A DNA stretch of 64,000 nucleotides, taken from the NCBI RefSeq assembly GCF_001661675.2, contig NZ_CP019602.1, positions 1,327,501 through 1,391,500 on the forward strand, read 5' to 3'. Source of the stretch: Croceicoccus marinus. GTDB lineage: Bacteria > Pseudomonadota > Alphaproteobacteria > Sphingomonadales > Sphingomonadaceae. A program made the translations under genes and the position numbers. The stretch's first letter is position 1. Every line of letters starts with the position of its first letter. Below are positions 1-9,455 of the stretch, piece after piece. The notes beneath the pieces were generated by a model, which saw only the letters and a program-made list of their open reading frames with translations, made no database searches and was not told the DNA's origin.

Positions 1-661
1 GACTTGCGACCGCATTGCCCAGCGTCTTCACGCTCTCGCCGCTGGAGAACCAGCCCGAGCGGATCAGCGACCAGCCGATCACGACGAACACGATGGCGCG
101 CGCAAGATAACCTGCGCCCCCCAGCCAGCGAGTGGCTGAAGGAGCCCGCGCGCTGATGCGGTTCATGAAACTGCCGGTAATGCCCTTCTTGGCCTGGAAT
201 ACGGCGGTGGCCAGGAAGCAGAGGCCCAGAAGACCAAGAAGGATGTCCCCCAACGGAAATGAAAGCACGCCCGACGCGGCTTCCTGCGCGCCATCGCCCG
301 ATCCGCCTCCCGATTGCGTGGCGAACTTGTAGGCCGAAAAGGCAAGCGCGAAATGGCCGATGGCGCTGCCGGCATGGCCGATGCGCTGGGCGATGCCCTT
401 CTTGTCGCTACCGTGATTCTCGATGTCGAAGAAGGTCGAGGCGAGGCGGAAAAGTCCATAGGCCGTCAGGCCGACGACCAGCAGCCACAGGACGAACATC
501 CCGGCGGGAAATTCCTCGATGGCGCGGAAGACGCCGTTGGTTCCTTGCTGGATACTGCCGACGCTAGTCAGCGCGATGATGCCGATCAGCGTGTAGAGTA
601 TGGCGCGGGACAGATACCCCACCCGTACGAGCCAACGAAATTTTTCGGACTTGTCCACCAT
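1..661 (-). CDS. DUF1206 family membrane protein (3' end outside window)
   Basis: The frame opens with ATG at 661 (MVDKSEKFRWLVRVGYLSRA) and stays open to the left edge, so about 220 residues are visible and the C-terminus is missing. Paired hydrophobic segments and repeated units beginning G-Y-L-(S/A)-R-A-I (near residues 16 and 190) are typical of DUF1206 integral membrane proteins, which are built from repeated two-helix modules. The molecular role of the family is unknown. The upstream stretch to ychF is 87 bases. Codon use matches the core genome around it. Confidence 0.75.
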   Translation of the reverse strand, partial: MVDKSEKFRWLVRVGYLSRAILYTLIGIIALTSVGSIQQGTNGVFRAIEEFPAGMFVLWLLVVGLTAYGLFRLASTFFDIENHGSDKKGIAQRIGHAGSAIGHFALAFSAYKFATQSGGGSGDGAQEAASGVLSFPLGDILLGLLGLCFLATAVFQAKKGITGSFMNRISARAPSATRWLGGAGYLARAIVFVVIGWSLIRSGWFSSGESVKTLGNAVAS

Positions 662-748
662 CTGCGTGTTCCCCCGGGATAATCGATGTGTGCGGGGGGA
701 ACGGGCGGAACGCTGAAAAGTGCCCGGATGGGGGTGAAGCGAGTTCTG

Positions 749-1849
749 TCAGACGTTGAACTTGAAGTGCAGGACGTCACCGTCTTGCACGACATATTCC
801 TTGCCTTCCTGCCGAAGCTTGCCGGCTTCGCGCGCCGCACTCTCACCGCCCAGTGTGACATAGTCGTTATAGGCGATGGTTTCGGCCCGGATGAAGCCGC
901 GTTCGAAATCGGTGTGGATCTCGCCCGCCGCCTGCGGAGCCTTGGACCCGCTGGGAAACGTCCAGGCGCGGGTTTCCTTGGGACCCGCGGTGAAGAAGGT
1001 CTTGAGCTGCAGCAGATCGTAACCGGCGCGGATCACGCGGGCGAGGCCGCTTTCCGCCAGGCCGATGGATTCCAGGAACTCGGCGCGGTCTTCCTGCGCC
1101 ATGGCAACGATCTCGCTCTCGATCGCAGCGGACACGACGACGGCCTGCGCGCCTTCGGAAGCGGCCTTTTCGAACACCTTGGCCGACAGCGCGTTGCCCT
1201 CGGCGGCGTCATCCTCTGCCACGTTGCACACATACAGGACGGGCTTGGCGGTGAGCAGTTGCGCCTGCGCCAGCACGCGGGCTTCCTCGTCGTCGCGGGG
1301 CTCGGTCAGGCGGGCGGGCTTGCCCTCGCGCAGCAGTTCCAATGCCTGGCCCAGCACGCTGGCGGCGATCCTGGCTTCCTTGTCCCCGCTGGTCGCGCGC
1401 TTGGCGGCGGCGGGCACGCGCTTTTCCAGGCTTTCGAGGTCGCTCATCAGCAGCTCGGTCTCCACCACCTCGGCATCGGCGATGGGGTCGACCTTGTTGG
1501 CGACGTGCTGGATGTCGTCATCCTCGAAACAGCGCAGGACGTGGACGATGGCGTCCACCTCGCGGATATTGCCGAGGAACTGGTTGCCAAGCCCTTCGCC
1601 CTTGGATGCGCCCTTCACCAGGCCCGCGATGTCGACGAATGCCAGCTGGGTGGGAATGATCTTTTCGGATTTGGCGATGGCGGCGATCTTGTCCAGCCGC
1701 TCATCGGGAACGCCGACCTGGCCGACATTGGGCTCGATCGTGCAGAACGGATAGTTCGCCGCCTGCGCCGCCTGCGTTTCGGTCAGCGCATTGAAAAGCG
1801 TCGACTTGCCGACATTGGGAAGGCCGACGATGCCGCAACGAAAACCCAT
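749..1849 (-). CDS. ychF: redox-regulated ATPase YchF (Obg-like)
   Basis: A 366-residue Obg-family P-loop ATPase that binds ribosomes and modulates stress responses. The start at 1849 gives MGFRCGIVGLPNVGKSTLFN, which places the Walker A motif at residues 8-16 as in all YchF proteins; a longer open frame to 1900 adds a non-conserved tail. GGAG lies about 8 bases before this ATG. The switch region (FVDIAGLVKGASKGEGLGNQ) and the C-terminal TGS-like domain ending VQDGDVLHFKFNV are present. YchF prefers ATP over GTP because of a changed G4 motif. It usually lies next to pth, as it nearly does here. Confidence 0.97.
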   Translation of the reverse strand: MGFRCGIVGLPNVGKSTLFNALTETQAAQAANYPFCTIEPNVGQVGVPDERLDKIAAIAKSEKIIPTQLAFVDIAGLVKGASKGEGLGNQFLGNIREVDAIVHVLRCFEDDDIQHVANKVDPIADAEVVETELLMSDLESLEKRVPAAAKRATSGDKEARIAASVLGQALELLREGKPARLTEPRDDEEARVLAQAQLLTAKPVLYVCNVAEDDAAEGNALSAKVFEKAASEGAQAVVVSAAIESEIVAMAQEDRAEFLESIGLAESGLARVIRAGYDLLQLKTFFTAGPKETRAWTFPSGSKAPQAAGEIHTDFERGFIRAETIAYNDYVTLGGESAAREAGKLRQEGKEYVVQDGDVLHFKFNV

Positions 1850-1976
1850 TTGAAACTCCGCTTGATACTCTGGCAGGCCCGATAGGCGGTGACGCCCCAA
1901 ATAGCCAGTATGAGTTTGCCAGCGAAAGTTTCGGGTCGTCGCGGCGATCGCCGGCCGGTCCCGTCATTGGTGTGGC

Positions 1977-2516
1977 TTAGCCTTCCGAAGGCATCGCCTG
2001 CTGGATCTGCGCCAGCGTGGCCAGCACGATCACGCCGCCATTGTTGTCCAGCGCGAACATTTCCTTGCCCAGCGTGACCTTCTGCTCGGCGCCGGCCAGG
2101 GCCAGAACGACATTCTCGCCCTCGACCGTGTCGATGGTGCCCAGCGGCTGCGCATCGGCGGTGCCGACCGCGGCGCCGGCGATCATGGCAGCATCGAGAG
2201 CGGCCTTGGCTTCGGCCATCTGCTGCGCGAAAGTGGCGTCCAGCTCGGTCTTGGTAATGTTCAGCGTCAGGCCGCTTTCATCCTTGCCGAAAGCGTTCAG
2301 CGGTAGCGGAATCTCGTGCGAGCCGGTGTTCACGATGGCGGCGTCGGGGGTGACCTGCGCCACGGTACCGATCGGGTTTCCGTCATTGCCGGTGACCGAC
2401 GCGCCCTGCGTCACCTCGACCGAAGCGGCGGCGGCGGGGGCCGCATCCTGGGCATAGGCCGTTGCCGGCATGATAGCGAGCGCCGCAGCGGCGACGGCGA
2501 GCTTGGCGAATTTCAT
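1977..2516 (-). CDS. secreted alanine-rich hypothetical protein
   Basis: A 179-residue protein with a clear Sec signal peptide (MKFAKLAVAAAALAIMPATA, cleavage after AYA-Q). The mature part contains two similar blocks with the pattern G-x-x-V/I-G-T-V/I (GNDGNPIGTVAQV and ADAQPLGTIDTVEGENVVL). These look like weak PRC-barrel-type beta modules, but the similarity is only suggestive. It lies between ychF and pth, both on the same strand, with 127 and 358 bases of spacing, so it is probably its own transcription unit in the periplasm or outside the cell. I do not recognise a specific function. Confidence 0.7.
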   Translation of the reverse strand: MKFAKLAVAAAALAIMPATAYAQDAAPAAAASVEVTQGASVTGNDGNPIGTVAQVTPDAAIVNTGSHEIPLPLNAFGKDESGLTLNITKTELDATFAQQMAEAKAALDAAMIAGAAVGTADAQPLGTIDTVEGENVVLALAGAEQKVTLGKEMFALDNNGGVIVLATLAQIQQAMPSEG

Positions 2517-2874
2517 TCATCAGTCCTTTGTCTGTTCAAAACGATACGGCGCTATCCGGCGGGGGCCGGACAGACTGTTGCCGATGCCTGAATTGCGTCA
2601 AGGTTCACGAACCCGCACTGACGCGTTTTCCCGAAGGGGGAACCCCATTCAAGCAAGACGGGGCCGATTTCGCAAGGGTCCGGATGACGCATGGCCATGC
2701 GCGGTATCCCAGGCTAAACTGCGCAGCCTTGCTGTCAGTTCGCCGCCTGAATGGCAAGTTTCCGCTGAACAGCGGATGACCGCGAGGCCCGGTTTGGCGC
2801 GGCGGCAACATCCGGTCGTGCGCTTGCGCCGATTTGTCGCACTGTATCGCGGCAGGCATGGCAGATCGGCGGGA
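2517..2874. other. 358-base stretch without a supported gene
   Basis: Lies between the secreted protein gene and pth, both on the minus strand. Short frames exist on both strands but none has a convincing start, codon bias or recognisable protein. A short inverted repeat lies near 2631-2653 (CCCGAAGGGGGAACCCC). It probably holds the promoter of the secreted protein gene. Confidence 0.5.
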
Positions 2875-3441
2875 TCACTGCTGCCTTAGCGCGATGTCGT
2901 TCAAGAAGCGCACGTCGTCGCCCCTGGCCAGCCATTCGGCCTCTGCACCGATGGCGCCCAGCATGGCGATCAGATCATCCTGCTCCGCCTTGGCGTAATT
3001 GCCCAGCACGTGGCCGGTGACCCGATCCTTGTGGCCGGGATGGCCGATGCCGATGCGCACCCGGCGGAAATCCCTGCCCATGTGCTGGTCGATGCTGCGC
3101 AGGCCATTGTGCCCGGCGGTGCCGCCGCCCTGCTTCACCTTCACCTTCATCGGCGCAAGGTCCAGCTCGTCATGGAAGACGGTCAGGTCGTCGGTGGTGA
3201 GCCTATAGAAACGCAGGGCCTCGCCGACGCTGCGGCCGCTTTCGTTCATGAAAGTGGCGGGCTTCAGCAGCAGCACCTTATCGCTGCCGATGCGGCCTTC
3301 GGACAGCCAGCCCTGGAACTTCTTCTGCGGCGGCGCAAAGCCGTGCATCTCGGCAATGGTGTCGCACGCCATATAGCCGACATTGTGCCGATTGAGCGCG
3401 TATTTCGCGCCCGGATTGCCCAGACCTACCCATAACTGCAT
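2875..3441 (-). CDS. pth: peptidyl-tRNA hydrolase
   Basis: Releases tRNA from peptidyl-tRNA dropped by stalled ribosomes. The 188-residue protein starts MQLWVGLGNPGAKYALNRHN, with the catalytic His at residue 19 of the family motif NRHNVGY. The conserved KPATFMNESGRSV, FHDELDL and GGTAGHNGLRSI blocks follow. Length is normal for bacterial Pth. It lies just downstream of rplY, but a good terminator separates the two genes, so pth may have its own promoter in 3442-3469. Confidence 0.97.
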   Translation of the reverse strand: MQLWVGLGNPGAKYALNRHNVGYMACDTIAEMHGFAPPQKKFQGWLSEGRIGSDKVLLLKPATFMNESGRSVGEALRFYRLTTDDLTVFHDELDLAPMKVKVKQGGGTAGHNGLRSIDQHMGRDFRRVRIGIGHPGHKDRVTGHVLGNYAKAEQDDLIAMLGAIGAEAEWLARGDDVRFLNDIALRQQ

Positions 3442-3469
3442 GGCAAGGGCAGTTAGCCGCTAATCGCGC

Positions 3470-3506
3470 AAAAGAAAACGCCGACCCCGCATGAACGGGA
3501 CCGGCG
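3470..3506 (-). terminator. intrinsic terminator after rplY
   Basis: Read on the minus strand, an 11-pair stem (CGCCGGTCCCG with CGGGGTCGGCG, two G-U pairs) and a six-base loop are followed by TTTTCTTT. It lies 31 bases past the rplY stop and before pth. Confidence 0.85.
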
Positions 3507-3536
3507 CTTCGTGTTTTCTGCCGAAAACGGAAAGGA

Positions 3537-4184
3537 TCAATCCTCGGCGTTCTGCTCCGTTGCCGGAACTTCGTCGGCTTCGTCGGCATTCGCGTCGGCG
3601 CCTTCGCTCTTCTTCAGGGCCGAAGGAGCGACCAGCGTGGCGATCGTGAAGTCGCGATCGGTGATCGCGCTTTCCGAACCGGCCGGCAGGCTGACATGGC
3701 TGATGTGGATCGAATCGCCGACATCCTTGCCGGTGACGTCGATCTCGATCTGGTCGGGAATCTTGTCCGCTTCGCAGACCAGTTCCAGTTCATGGCGAAC
3801 GACGTTCAGGACGCCGCCGCGCTTCAGGCCGGGCGATGCCGCCTCGTTCACGAAGACGACCGGCACGGCGACATCGACCTTGGCGTTCTTGCCAAGGCGC
3901 AGGAAGTCGACATGCAGCGGGCGGCTGCTGACGGGGTGGAACGCGACGTCCTTGGGAAGGGTGCGGACCGACTTGCCGCCGACATCGACCATCACGATCG
4001 AGTTGGAGAAGTGGCCGGTGCCGAGCAGCTTCACAAGGGCGCGCTCCTCGACGTGGATGGTGGTGGGTTCTTCCTTGCCGCCGTAGATCACAGCGGGGAC
4101 ACGGCCGTCACGACGCAGTGCGCGGGAGGCTCCCTTGCCTGCCTTGTCGCGCGTCTCGGCCGCCAGGGTCAGCTGATCGCTCAT
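3537..4184 (-). CDS. rplY: 50S ribosomal protein L25, CTC-type
   Basis: A 215-residue long-form L25/Ctc protein that binds 5S rRNA. The N-terminal L25 domain (residues 1-95, with [14 protein letters not shown]) is followed by the beta-domain seen in TL5/Ctc proteins and an acidic tail rich in Glu and Ala ([22 protein letters not shown]). The start at 4184 gives [20 protein letters not shown], the usual beginning of alphaproteobacterial L25. The rplY-pth-ychF neighbourhood is conserved in alphaproteobacteria. Confidence 0.96.
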   Translation of the reverse strand: MSDQLTLAAETRDKAGKGASRALRRDGRVPAVIYGGKEEPTTIHVEERALVKLLGTGHFSNSIVMVDVGGKSVRTLPKDVAFHPVSSRPLHVDFLRLGKNAKVDVAVPVVFVNEAASPGLKRGGVLNVVRHELELVCEADKIPDQIEIDVTGKDVGDSIHISHVSLPAGSESAITDRDFTIATLVAPSALKKSEGADANADEADEVPATEQNAED

Positions 4185-4313
4185 TACCTTGGACCTTTAT
4201 ATATTCTGGGTTCAACAAATCCCGCGCCAGACACGCCTCCAGGGATGACCATGCAGTGCGGGAAGGGCGCGCCCATAGGCCGGATGACCCATGAAGGCAA
4301 GGCGAAACCGTGC

Positions 4314-5195
4314 CTAGTGAACCGGGCTGACGCGCCAGCCGCGCGCTTCCAGCAGCGCGATCAGCCCGTCCGATCCGCCGATATGGCCGGCGCCCACGGC
4401 GACGAAAGGCTGCTGCCCGCTTTCCATGGCGGCGACGATCGGCCCAGTCCAGCGCCGGTTGCGGTTCGTCAGCAGTGCCTGCCGCAGCGAGCGGTCTGCA
4501 TCGCTGTCGCCCAGGCCCATGTCCATCAGCCCTGCCAGCGCCTGGGTATCGCCGGCCAGCCATGCATCGGTCATCTCGCGCGGATCGCTGTCTTCCTCGA
4601 TCAGTATGGATTCGAGCAGGTCCTGCTGCGCGTCGTCATCCAGCCGGTCGAAGATCGCGAACTGCTGCTCGACGGTCTCAAGCCCCTGCACCGGGCGGGG
4701 CGCATATCCCGCGACCAGCGAGCGGTCGACCCCGGCCGCCGGATCGATACCCGATTGCGCCTGCACCAGCGCCGACAGCGAGATCGCCGCCGCCCAGCTT
4801 TCGACCGTGCGAAACTGCTGCGCGCCGACCCCCGCCTCGCTGAGGAGTTCCGCCAGTTCGTCGCGATATTCGGGCGATACGCGCTGTTCCAGCGGAGGCA
4901 GGCTGGTGTCGATCGACAGCCGGGCGAATGTCTCGCGAACGGCGGCGGGATCGAGGTCGGCGATCTCTACCATCAGCACGCCGGAATCGCGCAAGGCATC
5001 GTCGATAGCGGGCCTGCGCCACTGCGAATCCGGCGGCAGCGCGTGGATCGTGCCGAACAGCCATCCCGCAGGCTCGGCGTCCTGCGCGGCGCCCGGCGCA
5101 TCGATGCGATAGAGCGCCGGCTCACCGGCGGGCGCATCGGCCTTGCCGCAGGCCGCCGCCAGCAGGGCCAGCGAAGCCAGCAGAAAGCCGCGCAT
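4314..5195 (-). CDS. TraB/GumN family protein, probable lipoprotein
   Basis: A 293-residue TraB/GumN (PF01963) protein. The start at 5195 (MRGFLLASLALLAAACGK) creates a lipoprotein-type signal with a Cys after LLAAA; longer in-frame extensions look non-coding. Family landmarks are WLFGTIHALP near residue 50 and FVAVGAGHIGG near the C-terminus, the two conserved His-containing motifs thought to bind a metal. It follows a paralogue by 17 bases, so the two are likely co-transcribed. GumN-like proteins are often called polysaccharide biosynthesis proteins, but their activity is not settled. Confidence 0.85.
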   Translation of the reverse strand: MRGFLLASLALLAAACGKADAPAGEPALYRIDAPGAAQDAEPAGWLFGTIHALPPDSQWRRPAIDDALRDSGVLMVEIADLDPAAVRETFARLSIDTSLPPLEQRVSPEYRDELAELLSEAGVGAQQFRTVESWAAAISLSALVQAQSGIDPAAGVDRSLVAGYAPRPVQGLETVEQQFAIFDRLDDDAQQDLLESILIEEDSDPREMTDAWLAGDTQALAGLMDMGLGDSDADRSLRQALLTNRNRRWTGPIVAAMESGQQPFVAVGAGHIGGSDGLIALLEARGWRVSPVH

Positions 5196-5212
5196 GAACG
5201 AGGGCAGGGCGC

Positions 5213-6202
5213 TCAATATTCGACTCGCTCCACCGTCAGGCCGCGCTGGGCCAGCACCGATTGTACGCTGTCGGTGCCCGCAAGGTGCCCTGCGCCGACG
5301 GCGACGAACACATTGCCGGGCTGCTCCATGCGGGTCTGGATCCAGTCCGCCCATTCGCGGTTGCGGCCCTTGATCAGCACCTCGTAGACCTCGGGCGTGT
5401 CCTGCAGTCCTTCGTTGATCAGCCTTTCGGTGGCCAGGACGTCACCCACGCCCCAGGCCCTTTCCGATTCGGCATAGACCTCGCCCGCCTCGGCCAGCGA
5501 GCTGGCGGCGTCCATCAGGAACGCGACCTGCTGTTCCTCGGGCAAGGTGGAGAAGAAGCCCATCTGTTCCTCGAAACTCTCAAGCCCGGCGATGGTCTTG
5601 CCCTGTTCGCGCGCGCTGCCCTGCAGCACGGCCTCTGCTCCCGCCTTGGGATCATAGCCCAGCTGCGTCAGCGGCGCGGCGGACAGGGTCACGGCGGCAA
5701 ACCACGGCTTCATCCGGTCCAGCGCCTGCATCGGAATGCCCAGCGACGCGCCGGCTTCGACCAGGTGGGTGCGCTGCTCGCTGCTCAGCCGCTGCGACAG
5801 CGTGCTGCCGTCGGTGTAGATGCCGCTGGTCCCGATGACCTTCTGCATGGTGGCGGTGTCGGGCTCCAGCATCTCGATCACCAGCTCGTCCGAACCGGCG
5901 AAGGCCTCGCTGACCGCATCGTCGAACCAGACGAGGTCGGGCTTCAGCGCGTGCATCGTGCCGAACAGCCAGATCGTCGTGTCCCCGTCCGACAGCTTCC
6001 ACAGCGCCGGATCGGCATCGCTGCGGTCGAGCTGGATCGTTTCCCCGGCAGCCGTTTCCCCAGGCGCAATTTCACCGGCCGCAATTTCACCGGCCAGTGC
6101 AGCCTGCGGGCTGGCCAGCAGGCCGAGTCCCGAGACGGGCGCCGCGAACCGCGCGATCAGACCCAGAAATGCCCTTGCCGCCCGCTTTATCGTCACTGTC
6201 AC
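5213..6202 (-). CDS. TraB/GumN family protein
   Basis: A 329-residue paralogue of the next gene downstream. The GTG at 6202 is chosen because AGGA lies about 6 bases upstream and it puts a basic, hydrophobic leader (VTVTIKRAARAFLGLIARF) at the N-terminus; an ATG at 6244 is possible but has no good Shine-Dalgarno. It has IWLFGTMHALKPD and FVAVGAGHLAGTD, the two TraB signature motifs. A short A-G-E-I-A/A-G-E-T-A repeat follows the signal region. It is divergent from glyQ, and the 104 bases between them should hold both promoters. Confidence 0.83.
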   Translation of the reverse strand: MTVTIKRAARAFLGLIARFAAPVSGLGLLASPQAALAGEIAAGEIAPGETAAGETIQLDRSDADPALWKLSDGDTTIWLFGTMHALKPDLVWFDDAVSEAFAGSDELVIEMLEPDTATMQKVIGTSGIYTDGSTLSQRLSSEQRTHLVEAGASLGIPMQALDRMKPWFAAVTLSAAPLTQLGYDPKAGAEAVLQGSAREQGKTIAGLESFEEQMGFFSTLPEEQQVAFLMDAASSLAEAGEVYAESERAWGVGDVLATERLINEGLQDTPEVYEVLIKGRNREWADWIQTRMEQPGNVFVAVGAGHLAGTDSVQSVLAQRGLTVERVEY

Positions 6203-6306
6203 ATCATCCTTTTCGACCAATCCGCCCTGCCGGGCGCCGGGCATACAACGCGCGCATACAACAACGGCGGTTGACGGTTTCCTAGCGCTTCGCCATTGCC
6301 CCGGCG

Positions 6307-7230
6307 ATGAACGAACGCGCTTCTTCCTCCGTCCTGTCCTCCGACGTGCTGTCGTTTCAGGACATGATCCTAACGCTCCACGATTTCTGGAGCGCCAAGG
6401 GATGCCTGATCCTTCAGCCCTATGATATGCGCATGGGCGCAGGCACTTTCCACCCCGCCACGACACTGCGCGCATTGGGGCCGCAGCCGTGGAACGCCGC
6501 CTTCGTCCAGCCGTGCCGCCGCCCGACCGATGGCCGCTATGGCGAAAATCCGAACCGGCTGCAGCACTATTACCAGTACCAAGTAATCCTGAAGCCCAGC
6601 CCGCCCCAGATCCAGGACTGGTATCTCGACAGCCTGCGCGTGATCGGCGTCGATCCGCTGAAGCATGATATCCGCTTTGTCGAGGATGACTGGGAAAGCC
6701 CCACGCTGGGCGCCTGGGGACTGGGCTGGGAAGTCTGGTGCGACGGGATGGAGGTGACGCAGTTCACCTATTTCCAGCAGATGGGCGGCTATGACTGCAA
6801 GCCCGTCGCGGGCGAACTGACCTACGGGCTGGAGAGGCTGGCGATGTACATCCAGGGCGTCGACAACGTCTATGACCTGGCGTTCAATGCGCAGGGCGTG
6901 ACCTATGGCGAGGTGTTCCTTGAAAACGAGCGCCAGATGAGCGCCTGGAACTTCGAGGTGGCCGACACCGACGCGCTGTTCGACCTGTTCCGCAAGGCCG
7001 CCGCCGAATGCCGCCTCTGCCTCGACAAGGGTCTGCCGATCCCTGCGTACGAGCAGGCGATCGAGGCGAGCCACATCTTCAACCTGCTTCAGGCACGCGG
7101 CGTGATCAGCGTGCAGGAGCGCGCCAGCTACATGGGCCAGGTCCGCGACCTCGCCCGCGGGTCGTGCGAGGCCTATATGGCGAAGCAGGCCGACCATTGG
7201 GCCGCGGATTATCCGGAGTGGACGGCATGA
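6307..7230 (+). CDS. glyQ: glycyl-tRNA synthetase alpha subunit
   Basis: Catalytic alpha subunit of the bacterial (alpha-beta)2 glycyl-tRNA synthetase, 307 residues. The class II motifs are visible: [19 protein letters not shown] at the N-terminus, [20 protein letters not shown] in the middle, and [20 protein letters not shown] near residue 160-180. The start codon at 6307 gives [20 protein letters not shown]. The gene overlaps glyS by 4 bases (ATGA), which implies coupled translation of the two subunits. Confidence 0.98.
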   Translation: MNERASSSVLSSDVLSFQDMILTLHDFWSAKGCLILQPYDMRMGAGTFHPATTLRALGPQPWNAAFVQPCRRPTDGRYGENPNRLQHYYQYQVILKPSPPQIQDWYLDSLRVIGVDPLKHDIRFVEDDWESPTLGAWGLGWEVWCDGMEVTQFTYFQQMGGYDCKPVAGELTYGLERLAMYIQGVDNVYDLAFNAQGVTYGEVFLENERQMSAWNFEVADTDALFDLFRKAAAECRLCLDKGLPIPAYEQAIEASHIFNLLQARGVISVQERASYMGQVRDLARGSCEAYMAKQADHWAADYPEWTA

Positions 7231-9323
7231 CCGATTTTCTCCTCGAACTCCTGTGCGAGGAAATCCCCGCGCGCATGCAGGCCGGTGCACGCGCCGACCT
7301 GGAACGCCTGTTCCGGGCCGAGATGGAGGCCGCGGGCGTGGCGCACGGTGCGCTCACCGTGTGGAGCACGCCGCGCCGCCTTGCGATGATCGCGGCGGAC
7401 ATGCCCGAGCGGACCGAAGCGGTCAGCGAAGAGGCCAAGGGTCCGCCCGAGGGCGCTCCCGATGCGGCGATCGACGGGTTCTGCAAGAAGAACGGCGTCA
7501 CCCGCGACCAGCTGGAACTGCGCGAGGTGAAGGGCCGCAATACGTGGTTCGCGGTCAGGAACGTGCCGGGCCGCGCAGTGGCCGATGTGCTCGCCGAAGC
7601 GATCCCCTCGATCGTCCGCGCCTTTCCGTGGCCCAAGTCGATGCGCTGGGGCGATGCCTCGATCAGCACCGAAAGCCTGCGCTGGGTGCGACCGCTGCAG
7701 GGCATTGTCGCGATCCTTGGCGAGGAGTTGGTATCCTGCGAAGTCGGCGGCGTGGCGTCAAGCTATGCCACCGTCGGCCACCGCTTCCACCACAGCGGCG
7801 AGGTGACCATCGGCGGCGCCAACGATTATGCCGAGAAGCTGCGCGCCTGCCATGTGATCGTCGATCACGCGGAACGGCAGGACATGATCCGCACCAAGGC
7901 ACGCGAAGCAGCGGAAGCGTCAGGCCTGACGCTGGTCGAGGACGAGGGGCTGGTCGTCGAGAATGCGGGCCTGACCGAATGGCCCGAACCGCTGCTGGGC
8001 CTTTTCGACGAGGATTATCTGGCAGTCCCGCCCGAGGTCATCCAGCTGACCGCGCGCGTGAACCAGAAATATTTCGTGTGCGAGGATGGCGCGGGCCGTC
8101 TGGCCAATGCCTTCGTCTGCACCGCCAATATCAGCGCCGCCGATCCCGCGGTGGTCGTGGACGGCAACCGCAAGGTTCTGGCCGCGCGCCTGTCCGATGC
8201 CCGCTTCTTCTGGGACACCGACCGCAAGGTGCCGCTTGGAGAGCAGGCAAGCAAACTGGCCCGCATCACCTTCCACGAAAAGCTGGGCACGCTTGCCGAC
8301 AAGGTCGAGCGGGTGGCGAAACTGGCCCGCCAGCTGGCGGAAGAGGGCATCGTGCCGGCTGCCGATCCCGATCGCGCCGAGCTGGCGGCACGGCTCGCGA
8401 AGGCCGATCTGGTAACCGAGATGGTCGGCGAATTTCCCGAACTCCAAGGGCTTATGGGCGGCTATTACGCCCGCGCCGAGGGTCTGCCCGATGCTGTCGC
8501 CGACGCGATCCGCGATCATTACAAGCCGGTGGGGCAGGGCGACGCCGTACCCACCGCGCCGGTGACGGTGGCCGTGTCGCTGGCGGACAAGCTGGATAAC
8601 TTGCGCAGCTTCTTCGCCATCGACGAGAAGCCGACCGGCTCGAAGGATCCGTTCGCCCTTCGCCGCGCGGCACTGGGTGTGATCCGCATCGTCACGCAGA
8701 ACAGGCTTCGGCTTGCTATTGCCGATGGGGATCTGCTCGACTTCTTGGCCGACCGTCTGAAGGTGCAGCAGCGAGAGGCGGGCGTCCGCCACGATCTGAT
8801 CGACGCCGTGTTCGCCCTTGGCGAGGAGGACGATCTGGTCCGCCTGCTCGCCCGCGTGCACGCGCTGCAGAGCTTCATGGAGAACGAGGACGGGGCGAAC
8901 CTGCTCGCCGGATACAAGCGCGCAGCCAATATCCTGAAGAAGGAAGACTACAAGGGCACAGACGACCGCATCGCCCGCACGGGGGAGGAAGACCCGCTGG
9001 CGCTGGTCGATGATCCGGAACTCGGTTCGATCCTGGCGCAGCGCGGCCATACGAACCCCGATCATGCGCCTGAACCTGCCGAGGCTGAACTGATCGCGGC
9101 GCTGGACAAGGCTGCGCCTGCCGCGAGCGATGCGGTGGAGAGCGAGCGGTTCGAGGAGGCCATGGCCGCGCTCGCATCGCTGCGCGGGCCGATCGATGCG
9201 TTTTTCGACCACGTGACCGTCAACGATCCCGATCCCGCCACGCGTGAGGCGCGTCTGGCGCTGCTCGACCGGTTCCGTGCTGCAGTGCACAAGGTTGCGG
9301 ACTTTTCCCGGATCGAGGGCTGA
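7227..9323 (+). CDS. glyS: glycyl-tRNA synthetase beta subunit
   Basis: Beta subunit (698 residues) that contributes tRNA recognition. The start at 7227 ([20 protein letters not shown]) overlaps the glyQ stop; an open frame continues upstream but is not conserved. The family motifs [23 protein letters not shown] and [15 protein letters not shown] are present, and the C-terminal DALR-like helical region ends at 9323. Length is normal for GlyS. Confidence 0.98.
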   Translation: MTDFLLELLCEEIPARMQAGARADLERLFRAEMEAAGVAHGALTVWSTPRRLAMIAADMPERTEAVSEEAKGPPEGAPDAAIDGFCKKNGVTRDQLELREVKGRNTWFAVRNVPGRAVADVLAEAIPSIVRAFPWPKSMRWGDASISTESLRWVRPLQGIVAILGEELVSCEVGGVASSYATVGHRFHHSGEVTIGGANDYAEKLRACHVIVDHAERQDMIRTKAREAAEASGLTLVEDEGLVVENAGLTEWPEPLLGLFDEDYLAVPPEVIQLTARVNQKYFVCEDGAGRLANAFVCTANISAADPAVVVDGNRKVLAARLSDARFFWDTDRKVPLGEQASKLARITFHEKLGTLADKVERVAKLARQLAEEGIVPAADPDRAELAARLAKADLVTEMVGEFPELQGLMGGYYARAEGLPDAVADAIRDHYKPVGQGDAVPTAPVTVAVSLADKLDNLRSFFAIDEKPTGSKDPFALRRAALGVIRIVTQNRLRLAIADGDLLDFLADRLKVQQREAGVRHDLIDAVFALGEEDDLVRLLARVHALQSFMENEDGANLLAGYKRAANILKKEDYKGTDDRIARTGEEDPLALVDDPELGSILAQRGHTNPDHAPEPAEAELIAALDKAAPAASDAVESERFEEAMAALASLRGPIDAFFDHVTVNDPDPATREARLALLDRFRAAVHKVADFSRIEG

Positions 9324-9455
9324 CTTGAACCGTTCGGGAAGTGTGGCGCTGCAGGGGAGGGATCAAGCGGTCTAACGCTTGTGGGCAGTTTAAATCCGCC
9401 TGCTGCAACGCAAGATAGATAAACAGAACAGTCAGGTCAGGGAGCTTGAGACCAG

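Noticed and set aside
686..1885. Long open frame on the plus strand opposite ychF
   Set aside because: The minus-strand YchF protein is unmistakable. High GC creates long antisense frames; this one has no recognisable domain.
3696..5387. 563-codon plus-strand frame across rplY and a TraB gene
   Set aside because: It runs antisense through two real genes and across an intergenic gap, with no conserved motif.
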